This document shows, piece after piece, positions 1 through 8,897 of a DNA stretch of 20,649 nt. The DNA lies in contig CAVIFU010000028.1 in the NCBI GenBank assembly GCA_963642145.1, forward strand, positions 1 to 20,649, read 5' to 3'. The translations under genes and the position numbers were made by a program. Source of the DNA: Stercoripulliclostridium_A sp963642145 (GTDB lineage Bacteria; Bacillota; Clostridia; Christensenellales; DTU072). Numbering within the stretch: the stretch's first letter is position 1; every line of letters begins with the position of its first letter. The notes beneath the pieces were generated by a model. The model searched no databases, had not been told where the DNA came from, and saw nothing but the letters and a program-made list of their open reading frames with translations.

Positions 1-2
1 CC

Positions 3-710
3 GGTATCGTAACGTTTGCGACCACGTCGTTCTCGCCGTTTACCGCGGTACACACTTCCGCTGCTCGCGTAGGTACAAGATATTACACAACCCTTGCCGA
101 AGCAGTTGCCGCTGCCGGCGACGGAGACACCATAACTCTTGAAAATGATGTAATCGTTAATTCTACCATCGTATTCAACAACGCGAACACAACCGTCACG
201 CTTGATTGCAATGGCAAAACAATTAAAAACGTAGTTGATATCTTTGGAAAAATATCTAATGATTGGTCGCTCATATCGGTAAGAGGTGGCGCTAATTTAA
301 TTATCACCGGTAACGGCGTTTTACATGGCAGGGCAAACGACTGCTACGCTGTCGATGTGCAACATGAAGATTCTACGGTAACCATTAAAAACGGCAGCTT
401 CATCGGGAACCTCAGTGCAGTTTATTCGGATCCCGGAACAGTTAAGATTGAGGGCGGCACATTTTATATTCAACAATTGAATAACGTAAAAGGTAAAGAA
501 TATGCTTATACACTGAATTGTAAAGACACATCATACGAAGAGAACAATGCCATATTTATTGTCACCGGCGGAACATTCTGTGGGTATGATCCTTCAGATT
601 CCCAATCCGAAGACCCGAACGCGGATTTTGTGCCGGCTGGCTACACAGTAGTTTTCGAAGTAAAAGACGGCGGAACTTGGTACACGGTTGTCGAAGACAA
701 ACAAGACTAA
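3..710 (+). CDS. Secreted beta-helix-like surface protein, 5' end missing
   Basis: The reading frame is open from the left edge of the window and ends at a TAA (708-710), so only the first codons are missing. The visible N-terminus (TSFSPFTAVHTSAARVG) looks like the end of a signal peptide. It is followed by a YYTTLAEAVAAAGDGDTITL segment, which is the typical opening of right-handed beta-helix surface proteins of gut Firmicutes. Further short strand-turn units follow (DCNGKTIKNV, GNGVLHG, IKNGSFIGN, VKIEGGTFYI, VTGGTFCGYDPSD), which fits a parallel beta-helix. The C-terminus (AGYTVV...GGTWYTVVE) resembles the closing unit of such proteins. There is no LPXTG motif, C-terminal membrane segment or S-layer repeat, so it may be released or held non-covalently. 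Ligand or enzymatic activity cannot be told. A strong hairpin follows immediately. The fold assignment is by pattern recognition. Confidence 0.72.
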   Translation, partial: GIVTFATTSFSPFTAVHTSAARVGTRYYTTLAEAVAAAGDGDTITLENDVIVNSTIVFNNANTTVTLDCNGKTIKNVVDIFGKISNDWSLISVRGGANLIITGNGVLHGRANDCYAVDVQHEDSTVTIKNGSFIGNLSAVYSDPGTVKIEGGTFYIQQLNNVKGKEYAYTLNCKDTSYEENNAIFIVTGGTFCGYDPSDSQSEDPNADFVPAGYTVVFEVKDGGTWYTVVEDKQD

Positions 711-733
711 TTTCCGATTTATCCCTTGAATCC

Positions 734-768
734 ATAACGGCGGCTCTTACGAACCGCCGTTATTTTAA
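734..768 (+). terminator. Rho-independent terminator
   Basis: A perfect 10-bp stem (ATAACGGCGG, 734-743, paired with CCGCCGTTAT, 754-763) with a 10-nt loop runs into TTTTAATT. It lies 24 bp after the stop of the surface protein gene. Confidence 0.8.
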
Positions 769-784
769 TTAACCCCATCCAAAA

Positions 785-813
785 CTCCACACCCCACACT
801 CCACACTTCACAC
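785..813. repeat. Short CA-rich imperfect direct repeats
   Basis: Degenerate copies of a CCACACT/TCACACT unit (CCACAC, CCACACT, CCACACT, TCACACT) lie between the terminator and the hairpin repeat downstream of dnaE. The tract is non-coding and has no obvious function. Confidence 0.45.
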
Positions 814-837
814 TATTCTATTAGATAATCCTTTACC

Positions 838-883
838 GTCGCCGTAGGCGATGTATACCGCGCCCACCGGGCGTGCATATCAC
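838..883 (-). repeat. Modular hairpin repeat, left copy (two stem-loops)
   Basis: On the minus strand this reads GTGATATGCA, stem-loop CGCCC-GGT-GGGCG, spacer CGGTATACA, stem-loop TCGCC-TAC-GGCGA. A related element lies at 20533-20561. It shares the exact 10-mer GTGATATGCA, the GTATA-type spacer and the TCGCC/GGCGA stem. The TGA inside GTGATATGCA is the stop codon of dnaE, so the element abuts that gene directly. Conserved short spacers alternating with variable palindromes suggest a dispersed small repeat family. It could also act as an mRNA 3'-end stabiliser. Confidence 0.6.
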
Positions 884-3800
884 ATCACTTTCACATTTTG
901 CGGTCCCAGTATTCCCGTAAGTTCTTTTGCCACGATTTCGGGATCGCTTACTTTTGCGTTATGTATATACAGTTTGCCGTCAAGCTGGAATTTGACGTCC
1001 GTATCTCCCGCATGCGCCATCAGAATGTTGTTTATTCTTGCCATTTTGCCATCGTTGACAACGTCGTCGTCGGTTAGTTTGTAATATAGCGTGACTTTGA
1101 CTTTTTCTTCTACGGGCTTATCCGGTATTTCTTTCAAGTCCCAGGGCTTCAATTCGGAAGCGTATATTTTATATTCGCCGTCACGCACGGAAAGTCTTCC
1201 TTTGACTTTGACGAGTGCGTCGTCTTTCAAGTAGGGCTTAGCCGTTGCGAGAGCGCGCGACATCAATATGCACTCTATGCGATCGTACATATCCTCCAAA
1301 GTGAATATGCACATTTCCTTGCCGTCCTTGGTGCGTTTGAGTTGGAAGTTTGCAAGTATTCCGCCGGTAGTAACGCTCATGTTGTCTTCCAAGCGGTTGT
1401 CATCGGCGACGTTGTCGTTAAGCTCATCTTCGTCGGCGTCCTCGTCGCGCGGCTCGGGAATCATTGACGTATTGAAGTTAAACGCCTTAAACGCGTTCTC
1501 GTATCCGGCGAGAGGGTGCCCCGTGACGTACATACCGAGCATTTCTTTTTCGGCAATCAGTTTTTCACGAGTAGAGTATTCCTTGATGTAGTCGTACTTA
1601 AAAGGCTCTTCTTTGACGTCTTCCTCGCCGAGTAGGGCGAACATATCGTATTGCCCGCTTTCCTCTTTGCGTTGTTGTTCTTTGCGTTTGGCGTCGGCTA
1701 TTGCCATGATGCGTTCAAAGTTGCAAATAAGAGTCGATCTCGTCAATCCGAAGCAGTCGAACGCGCCGCCCTTGATCAAACTTTCGACGGTGCGTTTGTT
1801 GAGCTGTTGGTTGTTTGACATTCTGGTTATGAAGTCCACCATATCTTTGAAATCGCCGTTTGTTTCGCGTTCCTTGATGACGTCGTTCATTACGCCCATA
1901 CCGACGTTTTTGGTGCAAGCCAACCCGTAACGGATACTGCCGTTCTCCGGGGAGAATAGGGGGTATGATTTATTTATATCCGGAGGCAGAATGGGGATAT
2001 TCATGTTTTTGAGTATCGCCATATACTTTTTTGTGTCGTCCGGTTTGTCGATACGGTTGTTAAGCACCGCAGCCATGTACTCGGTAGGGTAGTAACGCTT
2101 GTAGTAGGCGGTTTCGTAGCTCAGATAAGCATACGCCGCGGCGTGTGACTTGTTAAAGGCGTAGGACGCAAAAGACTCCATCTCGGCAAATATCGCGCGC
2201 GCCGTTTCCTCCGGGATACCGTTGCGAACGCAACCCGGGATTATCACTTTGCCCGTTGTCGGATCGTCCTTACCGAAAATAAACTTTTTACGTTCGGCTT
2301 CGAGCTTGTCAATCTTCTTTTTGCTGATGATGCTGCGGAAGTTATCCGCGTCCGTCATGCTGTACCCTGCCAACACGCGAGTAATCATCATGGCTTGTTC
2401 CTGATAGGTGATTATACCGCTTGTGACTTCCAAAATATCTTTAAGCAGGGGATGCTTATACACGATATGTTCGGGATCGAGCCTGTTTTTCAAGAACTGA
2501 TCGATATTATCCATAGGACCCGGGCGATACATTGAAATACCCGCGATTATATCCTCCATCCTTGTCGGACGGAAACGCGACATAAACTTCTTCATGCCAC
2601 CGCCTTCCAATTGGAATACCGCGTCGGTATCGCCGTCGGCAATCAGCTTGTAGACTTCGGGATCCTTGTATCCGAGCACGTCGAAATCGATATCTTTCCC
2701 GGTCGCTTTGAGTACGTAGTCGTGCGCCATTTTTACGTCCGTCAGCGTCATTAGCGCAAGGAAGTCCATCTTCAAAAGTCCCAAATGTTCGACTTCGATC
2801 ATATCGAATTGGGTGGTAACTTCGTTGCCGTTACGCGCGAGCGGAATGGTATCTATTGCGGGATACTTGTATATAACTACGCCGGCTGCGTGCATAGAGG
2901 TGTTGCGAGGCAGTCCCTCGACTTGCGTCGCGATGTCTATAACCTTTTTGATGTCCGGATTTTGTACGTACTGATCGTATAGATCCTGTACGCAGTACTT
3001 GCTGTCCGGGTTTACAAGGTCTTTGATGTGGACTTTTTTGTCTTCTCCGCCAAAGTCCGGGATATTTTTGGTAATTTTCGTTACGTCGGCAAACGGCAGT
3101 TTGTACACGCGCGCAACGTCCTTGATAGCCGCTTTCTTTTTCAGTTTACCAAAGGTGATTATCTGAGAAATGCGGTTTTCGCCGTACTTATCCTTGACGT
3201 ATTGGATAACTTCACCCCTGCGATAATAGCAAATATCTATATCGAAGTCCGGCATGGAAGTGCGGTTTTTGTTTAGAAAACGCTCAAAAATCAAATCGTA
3301 TTCGAGCGGATCGACGTTGGTAATACCTATCGCGTAAGCAACGATGCTTCCTACCCCCGAGCCTCTGCCTTTTCCTACCGGGATGTCGTGCGCTTTTGCC
3401 CAAAAGATGAAGTCCCAAACTATAAGATAGTAGTCCGGGAATCCCATCGAGATTATTACGTCGAGCTCGGTTTCGGCGCGTTCGCGAATGGCGTCGGTTA
3501 TCGTGCCGTAGCGGCGCTCCAACCCTTCATAGGTAAGCTTGCGCAGATAATCGGCAGGCTTCATACCGTCCGGGCAGGGGTAATCCGGGATCTGATAGAC
3601 TTGCGGAGGAAACTTGAAGTTGCACTTTTCCATTATCTCCATGGGCGTGTCGAGAGCCTCCGGGCACCAACCCAAAACTTCCTCCATCTCCTCACGACTC
3701 TTCAGGTAAAACGAGTCGTTGGGTAACCATTTCATGCGGTTTGGGGTATCAATATAGCTTGCCGTGCCTATGCAGAGTAACACGTCATGCATTTCGGCGT

Positions 3801-4452
3801 CGGCTTTTTCTATGTAGTGAATATCATTTGTCGCCACGCACTTTACGCCTATTTCCCTTGCGAGTTTGACTAATTGCGGATTGACTTTGAGTTCTTCTTC
3901 GAGCCCGTGGTTTTGCAGTTCTATGTAGAAGTCGCCCTCATCGAACATGGACTTCAAACGGAGAGCATACGCTTTTGCGCCGTCGTAATCTCCGCTCAGT
4001 ATCAATCTCGGTATGGCGCCCGCGATACACGCAGAACAGCATATCAGATGACCGCTGTATTTGGATAGCGTTTCGAGGTCGATACGCGGTTTATAGTAGT
4101 AGCCCTCTATCCAGGCGATGGAATTCAGGCGCGCGAGGTTCATATAGCCGTCATAGTCCTTTGCAAGCAGAATGAGGTGGTTGTTTTTGTTTTCGGTATT
4201 TCTGCCTTCTTTGACGTCTTTGTCAGGACACGTATAGAATTCGCAACCGATAATCGGTTTGATGTTGTGCTTATTGCAGGAATCGTAGAATTTCACGGTG
4301 CCGTACATATTGCCGTGGTCGGTCATGGCAAGCGCGGGCATACCCATCTCGGCGGCTTTCGACACCAATTTTTCTACCGCCGCGGCTCCGTCGAGCAAGC
4401 TGTATTCGGTATGCGTATGCAGATGTACAAATGGTTTTTTATTTTCTTCCAT
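880..4452 (-). CDS. dnaE: DNA polymerase III subunit alpha (DnaE)
   Basis: Replicative C-family DNA polymerase, 1190 aa, close to the usual DnaE length. An N-terminal PHP domain (about 7-215) keeps its metal-ligand motifs: HLHTHTEYSLLDG at 10-22, TDHG at 44-47, HLI at 92-94, CCSAC at 138-142 and NDIHY at 209-213. The palm carries GKGRGSGVGS (360-369) and the catalytic PDFDID motif, with D404 and D406. The third acidic residue is D563 in KMDFLAL. A helix-hairpin-helix region includes KRTVESLIKGGAFD (886-899), and an OB-fold follows at about 1025-1105. An acidic insert (about 1001-1022) precedes the OB-fold. There is no proofreading exonuclease insertion, so this is DnaE rather than PolC. The ATG is one base after the whiA stop, and its AAGGAAG ribosome binding site lies inside the last whiA codons, implying coupled translation. 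The stop codon lies in a hairpin repeat. Confidence 0.97.
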   Translation of the reverse strand: MEENKKPFVHLHTHTEYSLLDGAAAVEKLVSKAAEMGMPALAMTDHGNMYGTVKFYDSCNKHNIKPIIGCEFYTCPDKDVKEGRNTENKNNHLILLAKDYDGYMNLARLNSIAWIEGYYYKPRIDLETLSKYSGHLICCSACIAGAIPRLILSGDYDGAKAYALRLKSMFDEGDFYIELQNHGLEEELKVNPQLVKLAREIGVKCVATNDIHYIEKADAEMHDVLLCIGTASYIDTPNRMKWLPNDSFYLKSREEMEEVLGWCPEALDTPMEIMEKCNFKFPPQVYQIPDYPCPDGMKPADYLRKLTYEGLERRYGTITDAIRERAETELDVIISMGFPDYYLIVWDFIFWAKAHDIPVGKGRGSGVGSIVAYAIGITNVDPLEYDLIFERFLNKNRTSMPDFDIDICYYRRGEVIQYVKDKYGENRISQIITFGKLKKKAAIKDVARVYKLPFADVTKITKNIPDFGGEDKKVHIKDLVNPDSKYCVQDLYDQYVQNPDIKKVIDIATQVEGLPRNTSMHAAGVVIYKYPAIDTIPLARNGNEVTTQFDMIEVEHLGLLKMDFLALMTLTDVKMAHDYVLKATGKDIDFDVLGYKDPEVYKLIADGDTDAVFQLEGGGMKKFMSRFRPTRMEDIIAGISMYRPGPMDNIDQFLKNRLDPEHIVYKHPLLKDILEVTSGIITYQEQAMMITRVLAGYSMTDADNFRSIISKKKIDKLEAERKKFIFGKDDPTTGKVIIPGCVRNGIPEETARAIFAEMESFASYAFNKSHAAAYAYLSYETAYYKRYYPTEYMAAVLNNRIDKPDDTKKYMAILKNMNIPILPPDINKSYPLFSPENGSIRYGLACTKNVGMGVMNDVIKERETNGDFKDMVDFITRMSNNQQLNKRTVESLIKGGAFDCFGLTRSTLICNFERIMAIADAKRKEQQRKEESGQYDMFALLGEEDVKEEPFKYDYIKEYSTREKLIAEKEMLGMYVTGHPLAGYENAFKAFNFNTSMIPEPRDEDADEDELNDNVADDNRLEDNMSVTTGGILANFQLKRTKDGKEMCIFTLEDMYDRIECILMSRALATAKPYLKDDALVKVKGRLSVRDGEYKIYASELKPWDLKEIPDKPVEEKVKVTLYYKLTDDDVVNDGKMARINNILMAHAGDTDVKFQLDGKLYIHNAKVSDPEIVAKELTGILGPQNVKVM

Positions 4453-4453
4453 G

Positions 4454-5425
4454 TTATTCTTCCTTCATTCCGAGTTCTTCCGCAATTGCCACCAACTTGC
4501 GCATGCGGTGATTCAAACAGCTCTTAGACGGCGAGCCGTCCAATATTGTCGAGAGCTCCGTAAGCGTCATTTCGGGGTGTTCGAGTCGCGCTTTTGCGGT
4601 AGTGCGCAGCGGTTCGTCCAAATAGCCTTCTCCGCGAGTGGCGAATATGTATTCTATGGCAAGGGTTTGTTTGAGTCCTGCCTCTATGGTTTTGTCGATA
4701 TTTGCGTTGGCGCAGTTGGTTTGTCTGTTGGTTACGTTGCGTAGCGAGCGCGTCACGATTACGTCCTGAATTTCCATCACACCGCGCATTGCGCCCATGT
4801 AAGCGCAAATATCGGAGATTTTTTCGGCGTCCTTGACGTATACGGAGTAATAATCACCGCGTTTGCGGATTTTTGCGCCGAAATCCAACCAATTCATCAG
4901 TTCCATCAAGTCGTAAGCCGTTTTTTCTCCGGTCAGCGTTATGTCCAAGTAATAGCCTGCGTTGCCCAAAGCGTCGCGCGACGGGATTGAAACGGTGCCG
5001 CTTGCGAGGAATACGCCTTGCAAAAACGCGCGTTTACAGCAATCGTTTGCGATAAGTTCCGGGGCGATGCCTTCGTAGAGTTGGAACGGAGCGGGGGAGA
5101 TGTACGCTTCTTCCATGAGGTCGAAGCACTTAGCCGCCGGCAAATCGGACTCATACACCGTTTTGGGATTTTTTTCCGAGTCGCGTTTGCGCATTTTGAC
5201 AATCGGTTCGAATCCGATGAGGTTTTTCACGAGCATGGCGCATTTTGCGATGAGCTCGGGATTTTGGTGCTGAATGACTATGCCGAACCCTTCGCTGTTG
5301 ATGTAGTAACTGCCGGCACCGCGAATCACGCCGGAAAGGAAAGCTTTCTTACAGCATTTGTTTGCGATCTTGCCTTCGATGATTTCTTCTTTGATGACGG
5401 CGGATGCCGAGGCTTCGTTTTCCAA
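4454..5425 (-). CDS. whiA: Sporulation/division regulator WhiA
   Basis: DNA-binding protein of the WhiA family (323 aa), which has a LAGLIDADG-like N-terminal fold and a C-terminal helix-turn-helix. In Actinobacteria it controls sporulation; in Bacillus it affects division and chromosome segregation. Family marks are the paired motifs CCKKAFLSGVIRGAGS (24-39) and CCKRAFLQGVFLASGTV (129-145), the linker VTRSLRNVTNRQTNCANANI (224-243), and a C-terminal HTH at about 282-315 (LTELSTILDG...SCLNHRMRKL). The start is TTG at 5425, with a GGAG motif inside the end of murB; no downstream ATG would retain the first motif. It lies 3 bp after murB and 1 bp before dnaE. The rapZ and yvcK genes that usually accompany whiA are absent here. 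Confidence 0.93.
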   Translation of the reverse strand: MENEASASAVIKEEIIEGKIANKCCKKAFLSGVIRGAGSYYINSEGFGIVIQHQNPELIAKCAMLVKNLIGFEPIVKMRKRDSEKNPKTVYESDLPAAKCFDLMEEAYISPAPFQLYEGIAPELIANDCCKRAFLQGVFLASGTVSIPSRDALGNAGYYLDITLTGEKTAYDLMELMNWLDFGAKIRKRGDYYSVYVKDAEKISDICAYMGAMRGVMEIQDVIVTRSLRNVTNRQTNCANANIDKTIEAGLKQTLAIEYIFATRGEGYLDEPLRTTAKARLEHPEMTLTELSTILDGSPSKSCLNHRMRKLVAIAEELGMKEE

Positions 5426-5428
5426 ATT

Positions 5429-6349
5429 CTACTCCGTTTTCAGGACGCGAATCTCTTCTCGGAGATCGACGTCGAATTTCCTTTTGACTACGCTTTTCGC
5501 AAGCTCCGCGAGCCTCAGATAATCGCTTGCCGAGCCGTTGCCGACGTTGACGATAAAGTTTGCATGTTTGGCAGATATTTCCGCTCCGCCGATACGAGTG
5601 GCTTTCAGACCGCACTTATCTATGTAGTACCCTGCGCTTACACCGCCTTCGGGCTTGCGAAAGACCGAGCCGAGCGACGGTAGGGCAGGGTGCAGGGCCT
5701 TGCGCCTTTGAATAATTTCTCGAACGCGAGCGTCGGGATCGGCATTCGACGGCGACAACGTGAACGTGGCTCTCGAAATTATTACGTTTTTCGGCAGTCC
5801 GCCGTTGCGGTAAGTCGGATGCAGTTCGCTTGCGCTCAGCGTATACGGCTTGCGCGAGATCGTATCCACAACTTCGATACGTGACAGCGTTTCCGCAATT
5901 TCGCGCCCGAATGCCCCGGCGTTCATGTATATCGCGCCGCCCACGGTTGCCGGAATCCCCGATAACTCTTCGAGTCCGTCAAGTCCCGATAGCGTCGAAC
6001 AGCGTATCAGTCGCGAAAGACTTGCGCCGGCGCTTATTTCGATAGTGTTACCGCTTACGACAATATCTTCCGACATGAGGCGCGTGCATATCGCCATGCC
6101 GACATATCCTGAGTCCGGGATGAGGACGTTACTGCCGTTTCCGAGCACGGTTACGGGCAATCCTTCGGCGGATTCATACGCAAAGAGTAGTTCTTTCGGC
6201 GTTTTCGGATAAGAAACGAGGCTTACGTTGCCGCCCGCGCGGTAGGTCGATAGGAACTTTGCGTTTACGTCAAGCCTTACGCGCATACCGAATGCCGTTT
6301 GCGCGCGAAAAACGCTTGCGAGTTTCTCCTTAATAATTATATCAAACAT
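5429..6349 (-). CDS. murB: UDP-N-acetylenolpyruvoylglucosamine reductase (MurB)
   Basis: NADPH- and FAD-dependent reduction of UDP-GlcNAc-enolpyruvate to UDP-MurNAc, the second committed step of peptidoglycan precursor synthesis, in the cytoplasm. With the start at 6349 it is 306 aa, the normal family length. Seen: LSTYRAGG (33-40), the FAD loop VLGNGSNVLI (68-77), GIPATVGGAIYMNAGAFG (131-148), the YRNG region (180-183), the catalytic serine S228 in GSVFRKP (usually GSFFKNP), and the terminal acid in LREEI (297-301). The frame is open back to an ATG at 6418, but that start would overlap the upstream gene by 77 bp and adds 23 unrelated residues. The ATG at 6349 overlaps the upstream stop as ATGTTTGA, a typical coupling arrangement. 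Identity is firm; the start choice is likely. Confidence 0.92.
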   Translation of the reverse strand: MFDIIIKEKLASVFRAQTAFGMRVRLDVNAKFLSTYRAGGNVSLVSYPKTPKELLFAYESAEGLPVTVLGNGSNVLIPDSGYVGMAICTRLMSEDIVVSGNTIEISAGASLSRLIRCSTLSGLDGLEELSGIPATVGGAIYMNAGAFGREIAETLSRIEVVDTISRKPYTLSASELHPTYRNGGLPKNVIISRATFTLSPSNADPDARVREIIQRRKALHPALPSLGSVFRKPEGGVSAGYYIDKCGLKATRIGGAEISAKHANFIVNVGNGSASDYLRLAELAKSVVKRKFDVDLREEIRVLKTE

Positions 6350-7307
6350 AGGTGCTTTCTTGCAAGGGAGATAACGAAAAACTTGCTTTTTTGTGTCGGC
6401 AAAGCCTATACACGGCAAGCAGTCCGTAGAGCGTGCCGATCACGCCTATCGCGGGGTAGAGGAAGTCGATTAAATTGCCGAATCCGAATACCGACAAGGC
6501 AAGCGCGGCGGCGGCACAAATTATCGGGCGCGTTCCGCTTCCGCCCGAAGCGAGTTTCAACGATGAAATCGCGGTAGTCAGGATCGAAGCGTATACGAGC
6601 GCTCCGCCGAGCGGTTTGAGATTTAAGTCTGTCAATAGGTCAACGAGAGGCATTTCCGAGGATTCTCTACCGATAATCGACGTTTTTATCAACAAAATCA
6701 GCATAAATGTCAGCGCGACAACGATCAAAGAGGAAATTACGGCGTCGTTTCTTTTGAGCCCGTCGCTGAGGCGCGCGACCAACGTTCCGGCGGTTTGCAC
6801 GCTTACCGCGGAGTAAACGAGCGGTTTTATGAGATATAACGTGCCGTTTATCGGCACCGCGTTACGCGATTTAACGGCGGAGTATATCGTTACGCCCACG
6901 GCAAACGGCACGAGTAGGGAGTTGAGCAAGCCGACGCCTTTTGCCGAGCCGTAGGCAAACGGCAGGACAAGCATAACCGTCCAAAGACTGCCTCCGCGTA
7001 TCCCGAACAGCAGGTGAAGCGCGTATTCTCCGCCGGCAATCATCACGGCAGTCGTGCAAAAACTTGTCGCGCGCACGGCGTATTCGGCGATGTATTGTTT
7101 TTTTCCGAGTAGCGCGGTGGCAACGTCCCCGTGGAATACGGAACCCAACCTCACGAACACGTATTCGAATCCGCCCAAAGCGATAGCGGCAATTGCTATG
7201 CTTAGAATGCTTGCATTTCCGAAGAAAACGGCAATTTCCTTACCGGAAACAAAGCCGGCGCCGATAATGGTGCCGGCAAAGGTGAGCGCAAGAATGATTT
7301 TTCTCAT
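6342..7307 (-). CDS. YkvI-like polytopic membrane protein
   Basis: A 321-aa integral membrane protein with about nine to ten hydrophobic segments. The N-terminal stretch IIGAGFVSGKEI (14-25) matches the GAGFxSGxE signature of the YkvI family, membrane proteins distantly related to APC/LeuT-fold transporters. In LeuT-fold carriers such a glycine-rich break in helix 1 lines the substrate site. No substrate is known. The gene begins 33 bp after the ABC permease stop with no clear ribosome binding site, and its last codons overlap the chosen murB start by 8 bp. It is probably cotranscribed with murB, although a functional link to cell-wall synthesis is only suggested by position. The family call rests on the N-terminal motif and topology. 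Confidence 0.7.
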   Translation of the reverse strand: MRKIILALTFAGTIIGAGFVSGKEIAVFFGNASILSIAIAAIALGGFEYVFVRLGSVFHGDVATALLGKKQYIAEYAVRATSFCTTAVMIAGGEYALHLLFGIRGGSLWTVMLVLPFAYGSAKGVGLLNSLLVPFAVGVTIYSAVKSRNAVPINGTLYLIKPLVYSAVSVQTAGTLVARLSDGLKRNDAVISSLIVVALTFMLILLIKTSIIGRESSEMPLVDLLTDLNLKPLGGALVYASILTTAISSLKLASGGSGTRPIICAAAALALSVFGFGNLIDFLYPAIGVIGTLYGLLAVYRLCRHKKASFSLSPLQESTYV

Positions 7308-7340
7308 GCTATACCGTATTCCGATAAACCGCGCGTAATG

Positions 7341-8132
7341 CTAATAGAACAGCTTTTTTACCAATTTTTCCGCGAGCGCGACAATTAGGTACATGGCGGT
7401 TGCGAGCACGCAAAGCAGCATTGTCGAAGCCATGACGAGGTCGAGTTTGAACACCTGTCCGCCGTACACCAAGAGGTAGCCGATACCCTCCCTTGACACG
7501 AGATATTCTCCCATGATCGTGCCAACCCAGCTCAGTCCCACGTTTATTTTCAAGATGGAAACGATGTTGGGCAAATTGTAGGGTATGACAAGCTTAAAGA
7601 GTATCTGAGCTTTGTTCGCGCCCATCGAGCGCAATAAATCGATTTTTTCTTTGTCTACGGATAGAAATCCCGTCAGCGCGGAAATAACGGTTATCACAAG
7701 GCAGATCATCAAAGACATCACGATAATCGCGCTTTTCCCGGCGCCCACCCAAATGATAATCAGCGGACCCAAGGCAATTTTCGGGAGCGAATTGAGCACT
7801 ACGAGGTACGGTTCCGCGATGTCCCTAAGAGTAGCGGAAAGCCAAAGTATAACCGCAATTACCACCCCGGATACGGTGGATAGCAAAAAGCTGATTACCG
7901 TTTCCGTAAGCGTTGCGAACGTGTGTCGGAAGAGGTCTCCGCTATTGTACAAAGACGCGATACTTTTTGCCATGCGTGAAGGCGAACTTGTTATAAACGG
8001 ATCCGCCCAACCGAGGTACGCGGAGAGTTCCCATATTCCGAACAGCACAATTAGTAACCCGATTTGCGCAATTAGGATAACCGTTTTGCGGATTTTGAGT
8101 TTTTTAATATAAACTTTGTGTTCAGGACTCAC
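7341..8132 (-). CDS. ABC transporter permease, SsuC/TauC type
   Basis: A 263-aa inner-membrane permease with about six membrane segments and the binding-protein-dependent transport (EAA) loop at about 163-182 (KIDLLRSMGANKAQILFKLV), which docks to the ATPase. The segment around TIMGEYLVSREGIGYLL (205-221) is typical of permeases of the alkanesulfonate/taurine/nitrate/thiamine-precursor group. The first 10 bp overlap the end of the ATPase gene, so the two are translationally coupled. With the ATPase and lipoprotein encoded just upstream it forms a complete importer, probably with a permease homodimer. The substrate cannot be read from the permease. Confidence 0.88.
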   Translation of the reverse strand: MSPEHKVYIKKLKIRKTVILIAQIGLLIVLFGIWELSAYLGWADPFITSSPSRMAKSIASLYNSGDLFRHTFATLTETVISFLLSTVSGVVIAVILWLSATLRDIAEPYLVVLNSLPKIALGPLIIIWVGAGKSAIIVMSLMICLVITVISALTGFLSVDKEKIDLLRSMGANKAQILFKLVIPYNLPNIVSILKINVGLSWVGTIMGEYLVSREGIGYLLVYGGQVFKLDLVMASTMLLCVLATAMYLIVALAEKLVKKLFY

Positions 8133-8889
8133 GGTGCACCTCCATATCCTTCCAGATGTTGAAAAAGTATTTTTGGAACTCCGGCATTTCTCTGCGTTTG
8201 AGCGGAGAAAGGGCTTTGTCTATCGTAATGTTATATATCGATTTTACCCGCGCCGGGCGTTCCGTCAGCACGATAATCCTATCGCTCAAAGATATTGCTT
8301 CGTTTATGTCGTGCGTCACGAGCAGAGCCGTTTTTTGTTCTTCGCGGATAATGCGGTAGACGTCGTCGCACACCTCCAATCTTGTCTGAAAGTCGAGCGC
8401 CGAAAACGGTTCGTCAAGCAAAAGCAGTTCGGGGTTTGTCACGAGAGTGCGTATGAGTCCTGCGCGTTGGCGCATACCGCCGGAGAGCTCGGACGGACGT
8501 TTTTTGGCGCATTCTTTCAGCCCGTATTTTTCGAGTAGGCGCAAAGCGTACTCCGTCGTTTCGCGCGTTTTGGTGCGTTTGATCTCGGGACCGAGAGTGA
8601 CGTTTCCGAGGATGGTGCGCCACTCGAAGAGCTGATCGCGTTGCGGAGTCAGCGCGGTGTAGTCGCGAGCCTCCGATAGGGGTTTGCCGAATATTTTCAC
8701 GGAACCCGAACTCGGTTTGCGAAGCCCGGCGATTATTGCAAGCAAGGTGGTTTTTCCGCAACCGGAAGGACCCACGATAGACACAAACTCGCGCTCGTTG
8801 ACGTTAAACGTAACGTCGCTTATGGCTAACGTTTCGCCTGCCGGCGAGTGGTAGGTAAGCGATATTTTTTCGAGCTCGAGTAGTGTCAT
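8122..8889 (-). CDS. ABC transporter ATP-binding protein, SsuB/TauB type
   Basis: A 255-aa cytoplasmic nucleotide-binding subunit that powers the adjacent permease. All catalytic motifs are intact: Walker A GPSGCGKTT (40-48), Q-loop glutamine Q83 in TPQRDQL, signature LSGGMRQR (135-142), Walker B ELLLLDEP (154-161), D-loop SALD (163-166) and switch histidine H193 in VTHD. The size and the absence of a C-terminal regulatory domain fit the COG1116 nitrate/sulfonate/bicarbonate-type ATPases. An AGGAGG ribosome binding site overlaps the stop of the upstream lipoprotein gene, and the gap to it is 8 bp. Confidence 0.92.
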   Translation of the reverse strand: MTLLELEKISLTYHSPAGETLAISDVTFNVNEREFVSIVGPSGCGKTTLLAIIAGLRKPSSGSVKIFGKPLSEARDYTALTPQRDQLFEWRTILGNVTLGPEIKRTKTRETTEYALRLLEKYGLKECAKKRPSELSGGMRQRAGLIRTLVTNPELLLLDEPFSALDFQTRLEVCDDVYRIIREEQKTALLVTHDINEAISLSDRIIVLTERPARVKSIYNITIDKALSPLKRREMPEFQKYFFNIWKDMEVHRES

Positions 8890-8897
8890 ATCGCCTC

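Noticed and set aside
5018..5683. 221-codon plus-strand ORF across whiA and murB
   Set aside because: It is a shadow of two well-recognised genes on the other strand and has no family resemblance or ribosome binding site.
6350..6418. Longer murB start at 6418
   Set aside because: It would overlap the upstream gene by 77 bp and add 23 residues outside the family pattern.
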